NCBI RefSeq assembly: GCF_014237875.1
Contig: NZ_JACJVJ010000001.1
Span: 1,476,501 to 1,540,500 of the forward strand
DNA: 64,000 nt
DNA from: Parasphingopyxis marina
GTDB taxonomy: Bacteria; Pseudomonadota; Alphaproteobacteria; Sphingomonadales; Sphingomonadaceae
Reading direction: 5' to 3'
The notes beneath the pieces were generated by a model that was not told the origin of the DNA, ran no database searches, and was given only the letters and a program-made list of their open reading frames with translations. Both the position numbers and the translations under genes were made by a program. Numbering within the stretch: the stretch's first letter is position 1; each line of letters begins with the position of its first letter. Shown piece by piece: positions 44,127 through 52,418 of this stretch.

Positions 44127-44528
44127 ATGAGTGCCTATTCTCAGGGGGGGACATTCGAGCGGCGGAAACGCACGGCTCTGTTGACCAAAACCGAACTTCG
44201 CGGAGAACGCGGGACGTTGGGCAATGCGCGCGTCCGCAACCTGTCCAGCAAGGGCCTGGGCGGCGTCACCGATGCCCATCTCGAACCCGGCGAGGCGATC
44301 AGCATCCTGTTGCGCGGCGTCGGATCGGTGTCCGGCCATGTCGCCTGGGTGAAGGGCGACAAATTCGGCATGGAGTTCGACGAGATGATCGATGTCGACC
44401 ATGTTTCGATGCCCGATACCGACATGCTGGTCGCGGCGGAGGGCTTCCACGTCGCCGACCGGTTCCAGCCATCGGAAGACTATAAGCGCCCCGGCTTCTA
44501 CCATCGCGGCTTCCACCCCAAACATTGA
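44127..44528 (+). CDS. PilZ-like protein 2
   Basis: A 133-residue paralogue of the preceding protein. Glu-Arg-Arg-Lys-Arg supplies the Arg-x-x-x-Arg-like element, Arg-Asn-Leu-Ser-Ser-Lys-Gly-Leu-Gly-Gly the Asn-x-Ser-x-x-Gly motif, and Val-Ala-Trp-Val-Lys-Gly-Asp-Lys-Phe-Gly-Met-Glu-Phe the closing strand. The tail Arg-Phe-Gln-Pro-Ser-Glu-Asp-Tyr-Lys-Arg-Pro-Gly-Phe closely matches that of protein 1, followed by a His-rich end. Probably a c-di-GMP effector. Confidence 0.82.
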   Translation: MSAYSQGGTFERRKRTALLTKTELRGERGTLGNARVRNLSSKGLGGVTDAHLEPGEAISILLRGVGSVSGHVAWVKGDKFGMEFDEMIDVDHVSMPDTDMLVAAEGFHVADRFQPSEDYKRPGFYHRGFHPKH

Positions 44529-44616
44529 CGCCTTGCCCGCCCGCCAGATCGTCCGCCGATCCCCGAAAGGATGGCGAAACGGGCAAAAGCCGCGTCTGCC
44601 ATCGATGAAAAGGAAA

Positions 44617-44692
44617 TGGTGAGCCCTGCTGGGTTCGAACCAGCGACCTACTGATTAAAAGTCAGTTGCTCTACCAACTGAGCTAAGGGCCC
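44617..44692 (-). tRNA. tRNA-Lys (anticodon TTT)
   Basis: The minus strand folds as a full 76-base cloverleaf: acceptor GGGCCCT against AGGGCTC (with one G-U), D-arm TAGCTCAGTTGGTAGAGC, anticodon stem-loop CTGACTTTTAATCAG with TTT, variable loop, and T-arm GCTGGTTCGAACCCAGC. The CCA end is encoded. It lies alone between the second PilZ-like gene and folK. Confidence 0.98.
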
Positions 44693-44707
44693 GACCATGG
44701 CGGGGAG

Positions 44708-45283
44708 TTAGGGATGGTTCCCGCGCCGGTCAACCGGGATATTGCGCCTGAGCCGATGGCGGAGGTGGCGGACGGTGAGGCCGGTAACCGGATCGCGCCA
44801 TCGGGGGGCAATCGCGGCGAGCGGATCGAGCACGAAACCGCGCTTGCGGAATTCCGGATGGGGCAGGGTGAGCGCCTCGCCGCTCCAGCAGCCGCCCGAC
44901 CACAGGATCAGGTCGAGATCGATCGCCCGGTCGCCCCAGCGCCGCCCGCTGCGCCGGCCGAGCTTGTGCTCGATCTTTTTGCACAGTGTGAGGAGTTCGG
45001 GCGGGGAGAGATCGCTCTTCGCGCGGATCGCGGCATTGGCATAGCGCCGGGTGCCCGGCCCCAGCGGATCGGTGGCGATGACGGGGGAGCGGGCTTTCAC
45101 GTCCAGCCCAGCCTTTTCGAGCGCCTTGATCGCGCGCCCGATCATCCGGCGCGGCGGCCCCTGGCGATAACGGTTGCTGCCGAGCGCGATCAGGTAGCGC
45201 GTCTTGGCCTGTGCCCTGGGCGCGGGCTTCTTTTTGGAGGCTTTCGCGCCTGCCTTTTTCCCGGACTCGCTTGTCTTCGCCAT
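44708..45283 (-). CDS. folK: 6-hydroxymethyl-dihydropterin pyrophosphokinase with basic N-terminal extension
   Basis: FolK transfers pyrophosphate from ATP to 6-hydroxymethyl-7,8-dihydropterin in folate synthesis. The 191-residue protein has Leu-Ile-Ala-Leu-Gly-Ser-Asn, Gly-Asp-Arg-Ala-Ile-Asp-Leu-Asp-Leu-Ile-Leu-Trp and Leu-Pro-His-Pro-Glu-Phe. A Lys/Ala/Ser-rich extension of about 27 residues precedes the catalytic core; ATG 45283 is the first good start and there is no ATG at the core. The extension may be a natural basic tail. Confidence 0.93.
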   Translation of the reverse strand: MAKTSESGKKAGAKASKKKPAPRAQAKTRYLIALGSNRYRQGPPRRMIGRAIKALEKAGLDVKARSPVIATDPLGPGTRRYANAAIRAKSDLSPPELLTLCKKIEHKLGRRSGRRWGDRAIDLDLILWSGGCWSGEALTLPHPEFRKRGFVLDPLAAIAPRWRDPVTGLTVRHLRHRLRRNIPVDRRGNHP

Positions 45284-45306
45284 CCCCGTGCGACTATCGC
45301 AGCGCG

Positions 45307-45957
45307 ATGCCCGATACCAGCGCCGAAATCGCCCGGCCATCGTCCGATTGCAGGCTGTGCCCGCGTCTTGCCGCCTATCGCCATGACCTGCGTGAGGAGC
45401 AGCCGGACTGGTTCAACGCGCCGGTTCCGAGCTTCGGCGATGCCGGTGCCTGGCTTGCCATTGTCGGGCTGGCGCCGGGGCTGAAGGGGGCGAACCGGAC
45501 GGGCCGGCCCTTCACCGGCGATTCCGCGGGCGGGCTGCTGTACGAGACGCTGGGCCGGGCCGGGCTGGCACGCGGCAGCTATAGCGGCGCGGCCGATGAC
45601 GATATGCGGCTGGAGGGCGCGATCATCCTCAACGCGGTGCGCTGCGTGCCGCCGCAGAACCGGCCGACGACGCAAGAGATCGCCGCCTGCGGCCGCTTCC
45701 TGCGGCCAGAGCTGGACGGGCTATTCAACCTCAAGGTGATCGTCGCGCTCGGCACCATCGCGCACGGATCGGTACTGCGCGCCTATGGCGAGACGCTGGC
45801 TCACCACAAATTCGGCCATGCCGCCGAGCACGCGATCCCGGACGGACCGCTGCTGCTCGACAGCTATCATTGCTCGCGGCTCAACACGAATACCGGGCGG
45901 TTGACGCCGGCGATGTTCGATACCGTGTTCGCACGCGCGCGCGAGATGCGCGGCTAG
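45307..45957 (+). CDS. Family-5 uracil-DNA glycosylase
   Basis: A 216-residue glycosylase removing uracil and other deaminated bases from DNA. The family-5 (UdgB) motifs are clear: GLAPGLKGANRTGRPFTGD near residue 56, and SYHCSRLNTNTGRLT near the C-terminus. Most members have Pro where this has Cys in the second motif. Early Cys (Asp-Cys-Arg-Leu-Cys-Pro-Arg) and later Cys fit the iron-sulfur cluster. ATG 45307 lies 24 bases from the divergent folK start. Confidence 0.93.
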   Translation: MPDTSAEIARPSSDCRLCPRLAAYRHDLREEQPDWFNAPVPSFGDAGAWLAIVGLAPGLKGANRTGRPFTGDSAGGLLYETLGRAGLARGSYSGAADDDMRLEGAIILNAVRCVPPQNRPTTQEIAACGRFLRPELDGLFNLKVIVALGTIAHGSVLRAYGETLAHHKFGHAAEHAIPDGPLLLDSYHCSRLNTNTGRLTPAMFDTVFARAREMRG

Positions 45958-46886
45958 TCGGCCTTGCGGAAGAGAAGCGTCATCCGGTCGCTCTCGCCGA
46001 TCGCCAGATATTGGGAGCGGTTTTCCTCGCCGCCCGCCAAGGTCGGCGGCAGCGTCCATACGCCGCGTTCCCAATTGGCAGGATCGCCGGGATTGGCGTT
46101 GATTTCGGACGATCCGACCAGCTCGAAGCCATGGGCGTCGAACAGCGCGATCACGTCCGACTGTTTCAGATAGCCGCGCGAACCGTTGGCGCGTTCCCAC
46201 ACCTCGCTTTCGGGCGCCCGGTGCTGGACGACGCCGATCATGCCGCCCTCGGCCAGCAATTCGCGCCATTGGCGGATCTCGGTGTCGGCGATGCCGTTGT
46301 TGAGCAGGCCGTGCATCGCGCGGAAGACGAGGATCCGGTCGACGGTGCCGGCCAGCCCTTCGGGTATCTCGTCGCTGTTGAACGCGGTGACGCGATCGGC
46401 CGTCACGCCCGTCCATTCCTCGACCCGGGCCGGGAAGCCGGCGGTTGCCGCGTTGGCCCGGGCGATCTGCTCGGCGTCGAGGCCGCGGCCGCCGGTGCCC
46501 GAATTCACGACCAGGTAGCGGCCCTGATAGGCGGTGAGCGGGGCGAGTATGCGGCTGTACCAGCCGCCGCCGGGGCCGATCTCGGCGACCGTCATCGTCG
46601 GTTCGACGCGGAAGAAGGCGAGCGTTTCCTCGGGATGGCGATAGCGATCGCGCGCCCGGTCCTCGGCGCGGTAATCCTCGGCCAATATGATTTCGATCAG
46701 GCTCGAACCTTCGCTCTCCGCCGCGGTTTCCTCCGCCTGCTGCGCGGGACCGAGAACCCGGTCGAGCAGGCGATCGAGGATCGAGGGCTGCTCTCCGCTT
46801 TCCGGCTGGGCGGAGGTCTGTTGGGCGAGCGCGGGGGCCGACAGGGCGGCGCTCGCTGCGAGCAGCAAGGCAATGGTGCGGGTCAT
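45954..46886 (-). CDS. Exported class I SAM-dependent methyltransferase-like protein
   Basis: A 310-residue protein. A signal peptide (about residues 1-21, ending Ala-Leu-Ala-Gln) precedes a COG4798-type methyltransferase domain: Glu-Glu-Thr-Leu-Ala-Phe-Phe-Arg-Val-Glu-Pro, then the SAM motif Val-Ala-Glu-Ile-Gly-Pro-Gly-Gly-Gly-Trp-Tyr-Ser. AGGAGAG precedes ATG 46886. Export of a SAM enzyme is odd because SAM is cytosolic; either the protein has another function or is a family with retained fold. Confidence 0.85.
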   Translation of the reverse strand: MTRTIALLLAASAALSAPALAQQTSAQPESGEQPSILDRLLDRVLGPAQQAEETAAESEGSSLIEIILAEDYRAEDRARDRYRHPEETLAFFRVEPTMTVAEIGPGGGWYSRILAPLTAYQGRYLVVNSGTGGRGLDAEQIARANAATAGFPARVEEWTGVTADRVTAFNSDEIPEGLAGTVDRILVFRAMHGLLNNGIADTEIRQWRELLAEGGMIGVVQHRAPESEVWERANGSRGYLKQSDVIALFDAHGFELVGSSEINANPGDPANWERGVWTLPPTLAGGEENRSQYLAIGESDRMTLLFRKAD

Positions 46887-46908
46887 GACAGTCTCTCCTG
46901 GTTTTGGT

Positions 46909-48567
46909 CTATTCGTCGCCGGCTTCGGCGCGCGAGGCATCGCGGGCTGCGCGGAACTCGGCGTCCGGGTTCCAGTTCGGCCAATCCTCGGAATCGGCGA
47001 GTTCGCGGCCGATGGCATAGTATAGCCCCAGATCGAGCACGGCGCCCGACCAGTCCCAATCGGGATCATATTCGTCCGAGGGTGCGTGATAATGGGCGGC
47101 GATATAGTCTTCGACGGCGGCGCGGCCCGCTTCGGCCCCGCCTTCGACGAGATCCTCGCCGCTATCGGCATAGAGCATCGGCACGCCGACCCGGGCGAGC
47201 GAGAAATGGTCCGAGCGGAAGAAGGAGCCGCGTTCGGGCGAGGGTTCGGGTTCGACCCTGCGTCCCTGGCTCGCGGCGGCGCGATCGAGATAGGCTTCGA
47301 GTTCCGACTTGCCATAGCCGACGACCACCACGTTGCGCGAAGGCCCGATGATGTTGAGCCCGTCCATATTGACGCCGCCGACCGTCTGCGCGGCCGGGAA
47401 GACCGGGTTGGCCGCATAATAGGCGGAACCCAGCAAGCCCGATTCCTCGGCCGTCACGGCGAGGAAGATCAGCGAGCGTTCGGCGGGGCCGGCAGCGGCA
47501 TGGGCTTCGGCGAGCGCGATCAGCCCGGCGGTGCCGGTCGCATTGTCGAGCGCGCCGTTGCAGATATCGTCGCCGGTCTCGTCGGGCGTGCAGCGGCCCA
47601 GATGGTCCCAATGCGCGGTGTAGATGACATATTCGTCGGGACGGGCGGAGCCCGGCAGCACGCCGATCACGTTGCGCGAGGCCTGGCGGCGGATGGCGTT
47701 GTCGAGATGCGCGCTGGCGGTGATGCCGAGCGGTACGGCGGTAAAGCCGGGCTGGCGCGCGGCATCGCTGAGCACATCGAGATCCTGCCCGGCGGCGGCC
47801 AGCATCCCGTGCGCGACATCGTTGGTGACCCAGCCCTCGATCGGCACCCGGTCCATATGATTGTCGGCGGCGTCCATATCGAGCTGCGGCCCGGTCCAGC
47901 TGCTTTCGACGACGCTCCAGCCATAGGCGGCCGGCGCGGTATCATGGACGATGATCGCACCGGCGGCGCCCTGCCGCGCGGCCTCCTCGTATTTGTAGGT
48001 CCAGCGGCCATAATAGGTCATCGCCCGGCCGTCGAAGAGGCCCTCGTCGCCGCCTTCGGCGAAATCGGGATCGTTGACGAGGATCACGGCGATCCGCCCC
48101 GTCATGTCGATGCCTTCATAATCGTTCCAGCCGCGCTCGGGCGCGTTGATGCCATAGCCGACGAACACCAGTTCGGCATTTTCGACATCGACGCTCGGCA
48201 CGATGCGCTTGGTCCAGAACACCGCTTCGTCGCCATAGGACAGCGCGGTTGTCGCATCGCCCGCGGTATAGCCGAAGGCGGCGGTATCGGGATCGGCGGT
48301 AATCTCGACCAGCGGCACATCCTGATACCAGCCGCCGTCATTGCCCGGCTGCAGCCCCGCCTGTTCGAAGCGCTCGGCGATCAGGGATACGGTCAGTTCC
48401 TCGCCCGGCGTCGTCGGCGCGCGGCCTTCATAGGCGTCCGAGGAGAGGGTCTCGGTGACGGTGCGCAGCGTATCGAGCGAAATTTCGGGGGCGCTATCCT
48501 GCGCCAGCGCCGATGCGGCGAGGGTGAGCGAGAAAAGGGCGAGCGGCGTTGCGATCCGGTATTTCAA
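46909..48567 (-). CDS. Secreted M28-family aminopeptidase
   Basis: A 552-residue exported zinc peptidase. Signal peptide about 1-22, then a PA-like insert domain (Gly-Arg-Ile-Ala-Val-Ile-Leu-Val-Asn-Asp-Pro-Asp), and the M28 core: Thr-Ala-His-Trp-Asp-His-Leu-Gly (metal His), Gly-Ala-Leu-Asp-Asn-Ala-Thr-Gly (bridging Asp) and Ala-Glu-Glu-Ser-Gly-Leu-Leu-Gly-Ser (catalytic Glu). The start codon is TTG 48567 with AAGGGGA eight bases upstream; no ATG fits better. Downstream neighbour: the exported methyltransferase, 22 bases away. Confidence 0.91.
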   Translation of the reverse strand: MKYRIATPLALFSLTLAASALAQDSAPEISLDTLRTVTETLSSDAYEGRAPTTPGEELTVSLIAERFEQAGLQPGNDGGWYQDVPLVEITADPDTAAFGYTAGDATTALSYGDEAVFWTKRIVPSVDVENAELVFVGYGINAPERGWNDYEGIDMTGRIAVILVNDPDFAEGGDEGLFDGRAMTYYGRWTYKYEEAARQGAAGAIIVHDTAPAAYGWSVVESSWTGPQLDMDAADNHMDRVPIEGWVTNDVAHGMLAAAGQDLDVLSDAARQPGFTAVPLGITASAHLDNAIRRQASRNVIGVLPGSARPDEYVIYTAHWDHLGRCTPDETGDDICNGALDNATGTAGLIALAEAHAAAGPAERSLIFLAVTAEESGLLGSAYYAANPVFPAAQTVGGVNMDGLNIIGPSRNVVVVGYGKSELEAYLDRAAASQGRRVEPEPSPERGSFFRSDHFSLARVGVPMLYADSGEDLVEGGAEAGRAAVEDYIAAHYHAPSDEYDPDWDWSGAVLDLGLYYAIGRELADSEDWPNWNPDAEFRAARDASRAEAGDE

Positions 48568-48591
48568 GGCAAATCCCCTTTCTGGAGGCGG

Positions 48592-48610
48592 AAGCCCGCC
48601 TGGCGGGCTT
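48592..48610 (-). promoter_or_regulatory. Hairpin in the M28 peptidase leader
   Basis: AAGCCCGC (48592-48599) and GCGGGCTT (48603-48610) form a perfect 8-bp stem with a 3-base loop, 24 bases upstream of the TTG start on the minus strand. It might regulate the leader or stop stray transcription from the divergent S9 promoter. The remaining bases to 48751 hold no visible gene. Confidence 0.45.
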
Positions 48611-48750
48611 GTCCTTCTTAACTAAGCGCTTTTCGGCCCGGTTCGCAATGGCAAAGCCGGTGGCGGTCCGTTTCGGCGCGATGGGACAGGGGGCTTTCGC
48701 ATCGCCGGGCCGGGCTGTACAAATTCCTGAGCAAAGGGGGCGCCATAATC

Positions 48751-50736
48751 GTGAGCAAGAATATCGCACGGAAATCCATATTGTTCGCCTGCGCGGCGAT
48801 AGTCTGCGCCGCGAGCGCGCAGGCGCGCGATCTTGAAAATCCAGCCGAAGCCTTCGGCCATCGGGCGAATATCCAGTCGATCGCCTTGTCGCCGAGCGGC
48901 GAGCGGGTGGTGTATCTGGGTCCGGGGCCGGGCGAGGAAACGCGCGTCTATGTCGCCGATGTCGGCGGCGGGCCATCGAGCATCGTCACCACCACCGACG
49001 GCGATCCGATGGAGATGGACTGGTGCCGCTTCGTCAACGAGGAACGGCTGGTGTGCGAAATCTATGCGCTCGTCGAAGACGCCCACAACATCTATCCGGT
49101 GAGCCGGCTGTTCGCGGTCGACGACGATGCGGGCGAGCCCCGTACGCTCGGCCAGCGCGACAATGGATTTCGCAACAACCGCCAGTTCGACGGCGAGATC
49201 ATCGACTGGCTGCCCGGCGAAGACGAGACGGTGATGATGAGCCGCGTCTATGTGCCGGAGGCCTATCGGGGCGATACGCGGGTCGTGGACCGCGACGAGG
49301 GGCTGGGGGTCGTCCGTATCGACACGCGCAGCGGGCGGACGCGCCGCATCGAGGCGCCGGCCTGGCAATCCTCCCGCTTCCTGTCCGACGGGCGCGGCAA
49401 TGTGCGCATGAAGGGCACGGTATCGATCCGCGGCGCGACCAACATGCTCGATACCGATCGCCATTATTATTACCGCCTGGCCGACGACAATGAGTGGCGC
49501 GAATTCGGCACCTATAATTCTCTGGAAGACGAGGGCTTCTACCCGCTCGCGGTCGATCACGATCTCAACGCCGTTTACGGGCTCGAGGAACTGGACGGGC
49601 GCGATGCGCTCTACCGGATCAGTCTCGACGGATCGATGACGCGGGAGCTTGTCTTCTCGCACGATACGGTCGATGTCAGCCGGCTCGTGCGGCTCGGGCG
49701 GCAGCGCAGGGTTATCGGCGTCGGCTATTCCGACGATTATTCCCGAATCGAATATTTCGATCCGCAGCTGCGGGCGCTCTCCACCGCGCTGCGCGACGCG
49801 CTGCCCGGCAATCCGGTCGTCGGTTTCGTCGATGCCAGCGACGACGAGCAGCGGTTGCTCGTGCGCGCGTCGAGCGACACCAATCCGGGCCGCTATTATG
49901 TGTTCGACCGGACATCGGGAGCGCTCAACGAGATCCTGCTGGCCCGGCCCGAGCTTGAGGGGGTTGCCCTCTCCCGGGTCCGTCCGGTCCGCTATCCGGC
50001 GGCCGACGGGACGATGATCCCCGGCTATCTGACCCTGCCTCCGGGTAGCGACGGGCGCGGGCTTCCGGCCATCGTCATGCCGCATGGCGGGCCCGAGGCG
50101 CGAGACACATGGGGTTTCGACTGGCTTGCCCAATTTTACGCACATCAGGGCTATGCCGTGCTCCAGCCCAATTTCCGCGGCTCGGCGGGCTATGGCGCGG
50201 ACTGGCTCGCCACCAACGGCTTCCAGAGCTGGGAAACGGCGATCGGCGACGTCAATGACGGCGCGCGCTGGCTGGTGTCCGAGGGTATCGCCAATGCCGA
50301 CCAGATCGCCGGCGTCGGATGGTCCTATGGCGGCTATGCGGTGCTGCAATCGGCGGTGATCGAGCCGGGCCTGTTCCGCGCTATCGTCGCCATCGCCCCC
50401 GTAACCGACCTTCCCGCGCTGCGCGAGGATGCGCGGGCCTATGCCAATGGCCGCAACGTTGCCGAATATCTGGGGTCGGGGCCGCATCTCGTCGCGGGGT
50501 CTCCCGCCCGCCATGCCGAACGGGTGACCGCGCCGGTGCTGCTGTTCCACGGCGATCAGGACATCGACGTCGCCATCGGCCAGTCACGGCGGATGAACGG
50601 CCGGCTGCGCGATGCGGGCCGGAGCAGCGAGCTGGTCGTGTTCGAGAATCTCGATCACGGCCTGCGCGATTCCGCCGTGCGCGCGCAGATGCTGGAACGG
50701 AGCGACGCGTTCCTGCGCGAAGCGCTGGGGCTCTAG
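48751..50736 (+). CDS. Secreted S9-family prolyl oligopeptidase-like peptidase
   Basis: A 661-residue exported serine peptidase. Signal peptide about residues 1-25, an N-terminal beta-propeller region to about residue 400, and a C-terminal alpha/beta hydrolase with nucleophile Gly-Trp-Ser-Tyr-Gly-Gly-Tyr-Ala, Asp in Gly-Asp-Gln-Asp-Ile-Asp-Val and His in Asn-Leu-Asp-His-Gly-Leu. GTG 48751 with AAAGGGGG upstream. With the M28 and other peptidases in the window it suggests a peptide-scavenging lifestyle. Ends convergent with the TetR gene. Confidence 0.91.
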   Translation: MSKNIARKSILFACAAIVCAASAQARDLENPAEAFGHRANIQSIALSPSGERVVYLGPGPGEETRVYVADVGGGPSSIVTTTDGDPMEMDWCRFVNEERLVCEIYALVEDAHNIYPVSRLFAVDDDAGEPRTLGQRDNGFRNNRQFDGEIIDWLPGEDETVMMSRVYVPEAYRGDTRVVDRDEGLGVVRIDTRSGRTRRIEAPAWQSSRFLSDGRGNVRMKGTVSIRGATNMLDTDRHYYYRLADDNEWREFGTYNSLEDEGFYPLAVDHDLNAVYGLEELDGRDALYRISLDGSMTRELVFSHDTVDVSRLVRLGRQRRVIGVGYSDDYSRIEYFDPQLRALSTALRDALPGNPVVGFVDASDDEQRLLVRASSDTNPGRYYVFDRTSGALNEILLARPELEGVALSRVRPVRYPAADGTMIPGYLTLPPGSDGRGLPAIVMPHGGPEARDTWGFDWLAQFYAHQGYAVLQPNFRGSAGYGADWLATNGFQSWETAIGDVNDGARWLVSEGIANADQIAGVGWSYGGYAVLQSAVIEPGLFRAIVAIAPVTDLPALREDARAYANGRNVAEYLGSGPHLVAGSPARHAERVTAPVLLFHGDQDIDVAIGQSRRMNGRLRDAGRSSELVVFENLDHGLRDSAVRAQMLERSDAFLREALGL

Positions 50737-51338
50737 GCGCCGTCCTTGCGGGCGGCGTCGATCAGTGCCCGGATCGCCCAGCGGCGGATCGCTCGGGCTT
50801 CGGTGTCGTCGATGCGGAGAACGTCGCGGCCGACGATAAAGCCCTCGGTCGCGATGATATAGGAGAGCGCCTTGGCGAGCCGGTCGAGCGCCGCCGGGCC
50901 GATCTCGTCGGCGATCGGCGCGAGCGCTTCCTCGATCAGCGGCTGGCGGCGGTTCTGCCGGACCGGCTTGTCGGCTTCGCCCGTAGCCCGGCGTTCGAGC
51001 GCGCGGGCGAGCATGATGCGCAACTGCACCTCGTTGGCGGCGGTCATATGGTCGAACGCCGCATCGACCAGGTCGACGCGCTTGGCGGGATCGGCGGGTG
51101 GATCGGCGAAGATGGTCGCGGCATCGGGCAGCGCGATCTCCAGCGCCGCTTCGCGCTGCAGGTCTTCGGCCGACGAGAAATAGCGATAGGCGGTGGCGCG
51201 CGAAACCATCGCCTCTTCGGCGGCTTCCTCAAGGCTCGGCACGGTTCCCTGTTGCATCAGCCGCGTGGCGGCGCGCAGCAGGTCCTTGCGCGTCCTCAGC
51301 CGCTGCCGCGCGCGTCCGCCGCCGTCGCTATCGGCCAT
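50733..51338 (-). CDS. TetR/AcrR-family regulator
   Basis: A 201-residue regulator. The HTH lies at about residues 12-55 (Arg-Lys-Asp-Leu-Leu-Arg-Ala-Ala...Ser-Leu-Glu-Glu-Ala-Ala...Ser-Arg-Ala-Thr-Ala-Tyr-Arg-Tyr-Phe). The ligand domain is not diagnostic. Its ATG overlaps the stop of the SnoaL-type gene (ATGA), so the two are one operon with a palindrome upstream, and the regulator probably represses both. Confidence 0.9.
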   Translation of the reverse strand: MADSDGGGRARQRLRTRKDLLRAATRLMQQGTVPSLEEAAEEAMVSRATAYRYFSSAEDLQREAALEIALPDAATIFADPPADPAKRVDLVDAAFDHMTAANEVQLRIMLARALERRATGEADKPVRQNRRQPLIEEALAPIADEIGPAALDRLAKALSYIIATEGFIVGRDVLRIDDTEARAIRRWAIRALIDAARKDGA

Positions 51339-51757
51339 CAGATCGCGGGCAGCTGTTGCTGGATGGCGGCGAGATCGAGCCAGACATTTTCCCGGCTGAT
51401 CCGCCCGTCACCGGCGAATTCGACGATGTGGAGCAGGCGGAAGGCGAGGGGGCGATCCCGGCCGACGACGCCGAAGGGCGTTCCCGGCGCGCGTCCGCTC
51501 CACAGCGATTCGTCGACGAGGAAATTCTCGCCATAGAGCCGGCACACCGTTTCGACCCTGCCGTCGGCAAGATCGGGAAAGGTCGCTTCGTAGAATTTGC
51601 GCGCGCCGTCCCGTCCATGCGTCGGCCCTCCGGGAAAGCCGACCACGTCATGCTCGACATCCTCGGTCAGCGTGGAAACGACGCCGTCGATATCGTCGAG
51701 GGCTTCAAAACGGAAATGCTCATCCATCGTCCGGTCCATATCGGCGGGGCTCAGCAT
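51338..51757 (-). CDS. NTF2-like/SnoaL-type protein
   Basis: A 139-residue small protein with the cone-fold signature Val-Glu-His-Asp-Val-Val-Gly-Phe-Pro-Gly-Gly-Pro and Phe-Tyr-Glu-Ala-Thr-Phe-Pro. Members act as isomerases, hydrolases or ligand binders. It is first in the pair with the TetR gene. The pairing suggests that its substrate is also the inducer. Confidence 0.83.
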   Translation of the reverse strand: MLSPADMDRTMDEHFRFEALDDIDGVVSTLTEDVEHDVVGFPGGPTHGRDGARKFYEATFPDLADGRVETVCRLYGENFLVDESLWSGRAPGTPFGVVGRDRPLAFRLLHIVEFAGDGRISRENVWLDLAAIQQQLPAI

Positions 51758-51803
51758 GGCGAATCATCCTTTCTCGAAATGCCGTTTCAATGGCCGCGAA
51801 TTA

Positions 51804-51821
51804 ATGAGACAAAAATCTCAT
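51804..51821. promoter_or_regulatory. Palindromic operator candidate for the TetR regulator
   Basis: ATGAGACAAAAATCTCAT has perfect 6-base arms (ATGAGA and TCTCAT) with a CAAAAA centre, 46 bases upstream of the SnoaL-type start, and lies in an AT-richer stretch with promoter-like composition. The size and position fit a TetR-family operator that would control the SnoaL-TetR operon. Confidence 0.7.
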
Positions 51822-51886
51822 GTCAATAAATTAGTCGCGATACGGGCGGGCTTGGCATCGGCAGGCCGCTTGGCCATGACGGTCGC

Positions 51887-52360
51887 ATGACCGAAGCCCA
51901 ACAAGAGAGCGCGCCCCGCATCCTTGTCGATGCCGATGCCTGTCCGGTGAAGGAGGAGATCTACAAGGTCGCCTATCGGCACGAGGTGCCGGTCGTCATC
52001 GTCAGCAACAGCCATTTGCGGGTGCCCGATCACCCGCTGATCGCGCGCGAGGTGGTGAGCGACGCCTTCGATGCCGCGGACGACTGGATCGCCGAGCGCG
52101 CGGATCCGAAAGCGGTGGTGGTGACGGCCGATATCCTGCTTGCCGATCGCTGCATCAAGGCGGGGGCGAGCGTGCTCGCGCCGAACGGCAAGCCGTTCAC
52201 CGCCAATTCCATCGGCGCGGCGGTGGCGACGCGGGCGATCATGGCGGATCTGCGGGCGGGCGGCGATGCGATCGGCGGCCCGCCGCCCTTCACCAAGGCC
52301 GATCGTTCGCGCTTCCTCTCTGCGCTCGACGAAGCGCTGGTGCGGCTGAAGCGAAATTAG
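51887..52360 (+). CDS. YaiI/YqxD-family DUF188 protein
   Basis: A 157-residue protein of the DUF188 (PIN-like) family: Ile-Leu-Val-Asp-Ala-Asp-Ala-Cys-Pro-Val-Lys, Ala-Asp-Asp-Trp-Ile-Ala-Glu-Arg, Val-Thr-Ala-Asp-Ile-Leu-Leu-Ala and Gly-Gly-Pro-Pro-Pro-Phe-Thr-Lys-Ala-Asp-Arg. Acidic residues sit as in PIN nucleases, but activity is not established for the family. It is divergent from the SnoaL gene. Confidence 0.92.
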   Translation: MTEAQQESAPRILVDADACPVKEEIYKVAYRHEVPVVIVSNSHLRVPDHPLIAREVVSDAFDAADDWIAERADPKAVVVTADILLADRCIKAGASVLAPNGKPFTANSIGAAVATRAIMADLRAGGDAIGGPPPFTKADRSRFLSALDEALVRLKRN

Positions 52361-52418
52361 CGCATAAACGCATCGCGGCCGGATCGTGCCGATACTCGCT
52401 CATCAAGGGGAAGCGCAT

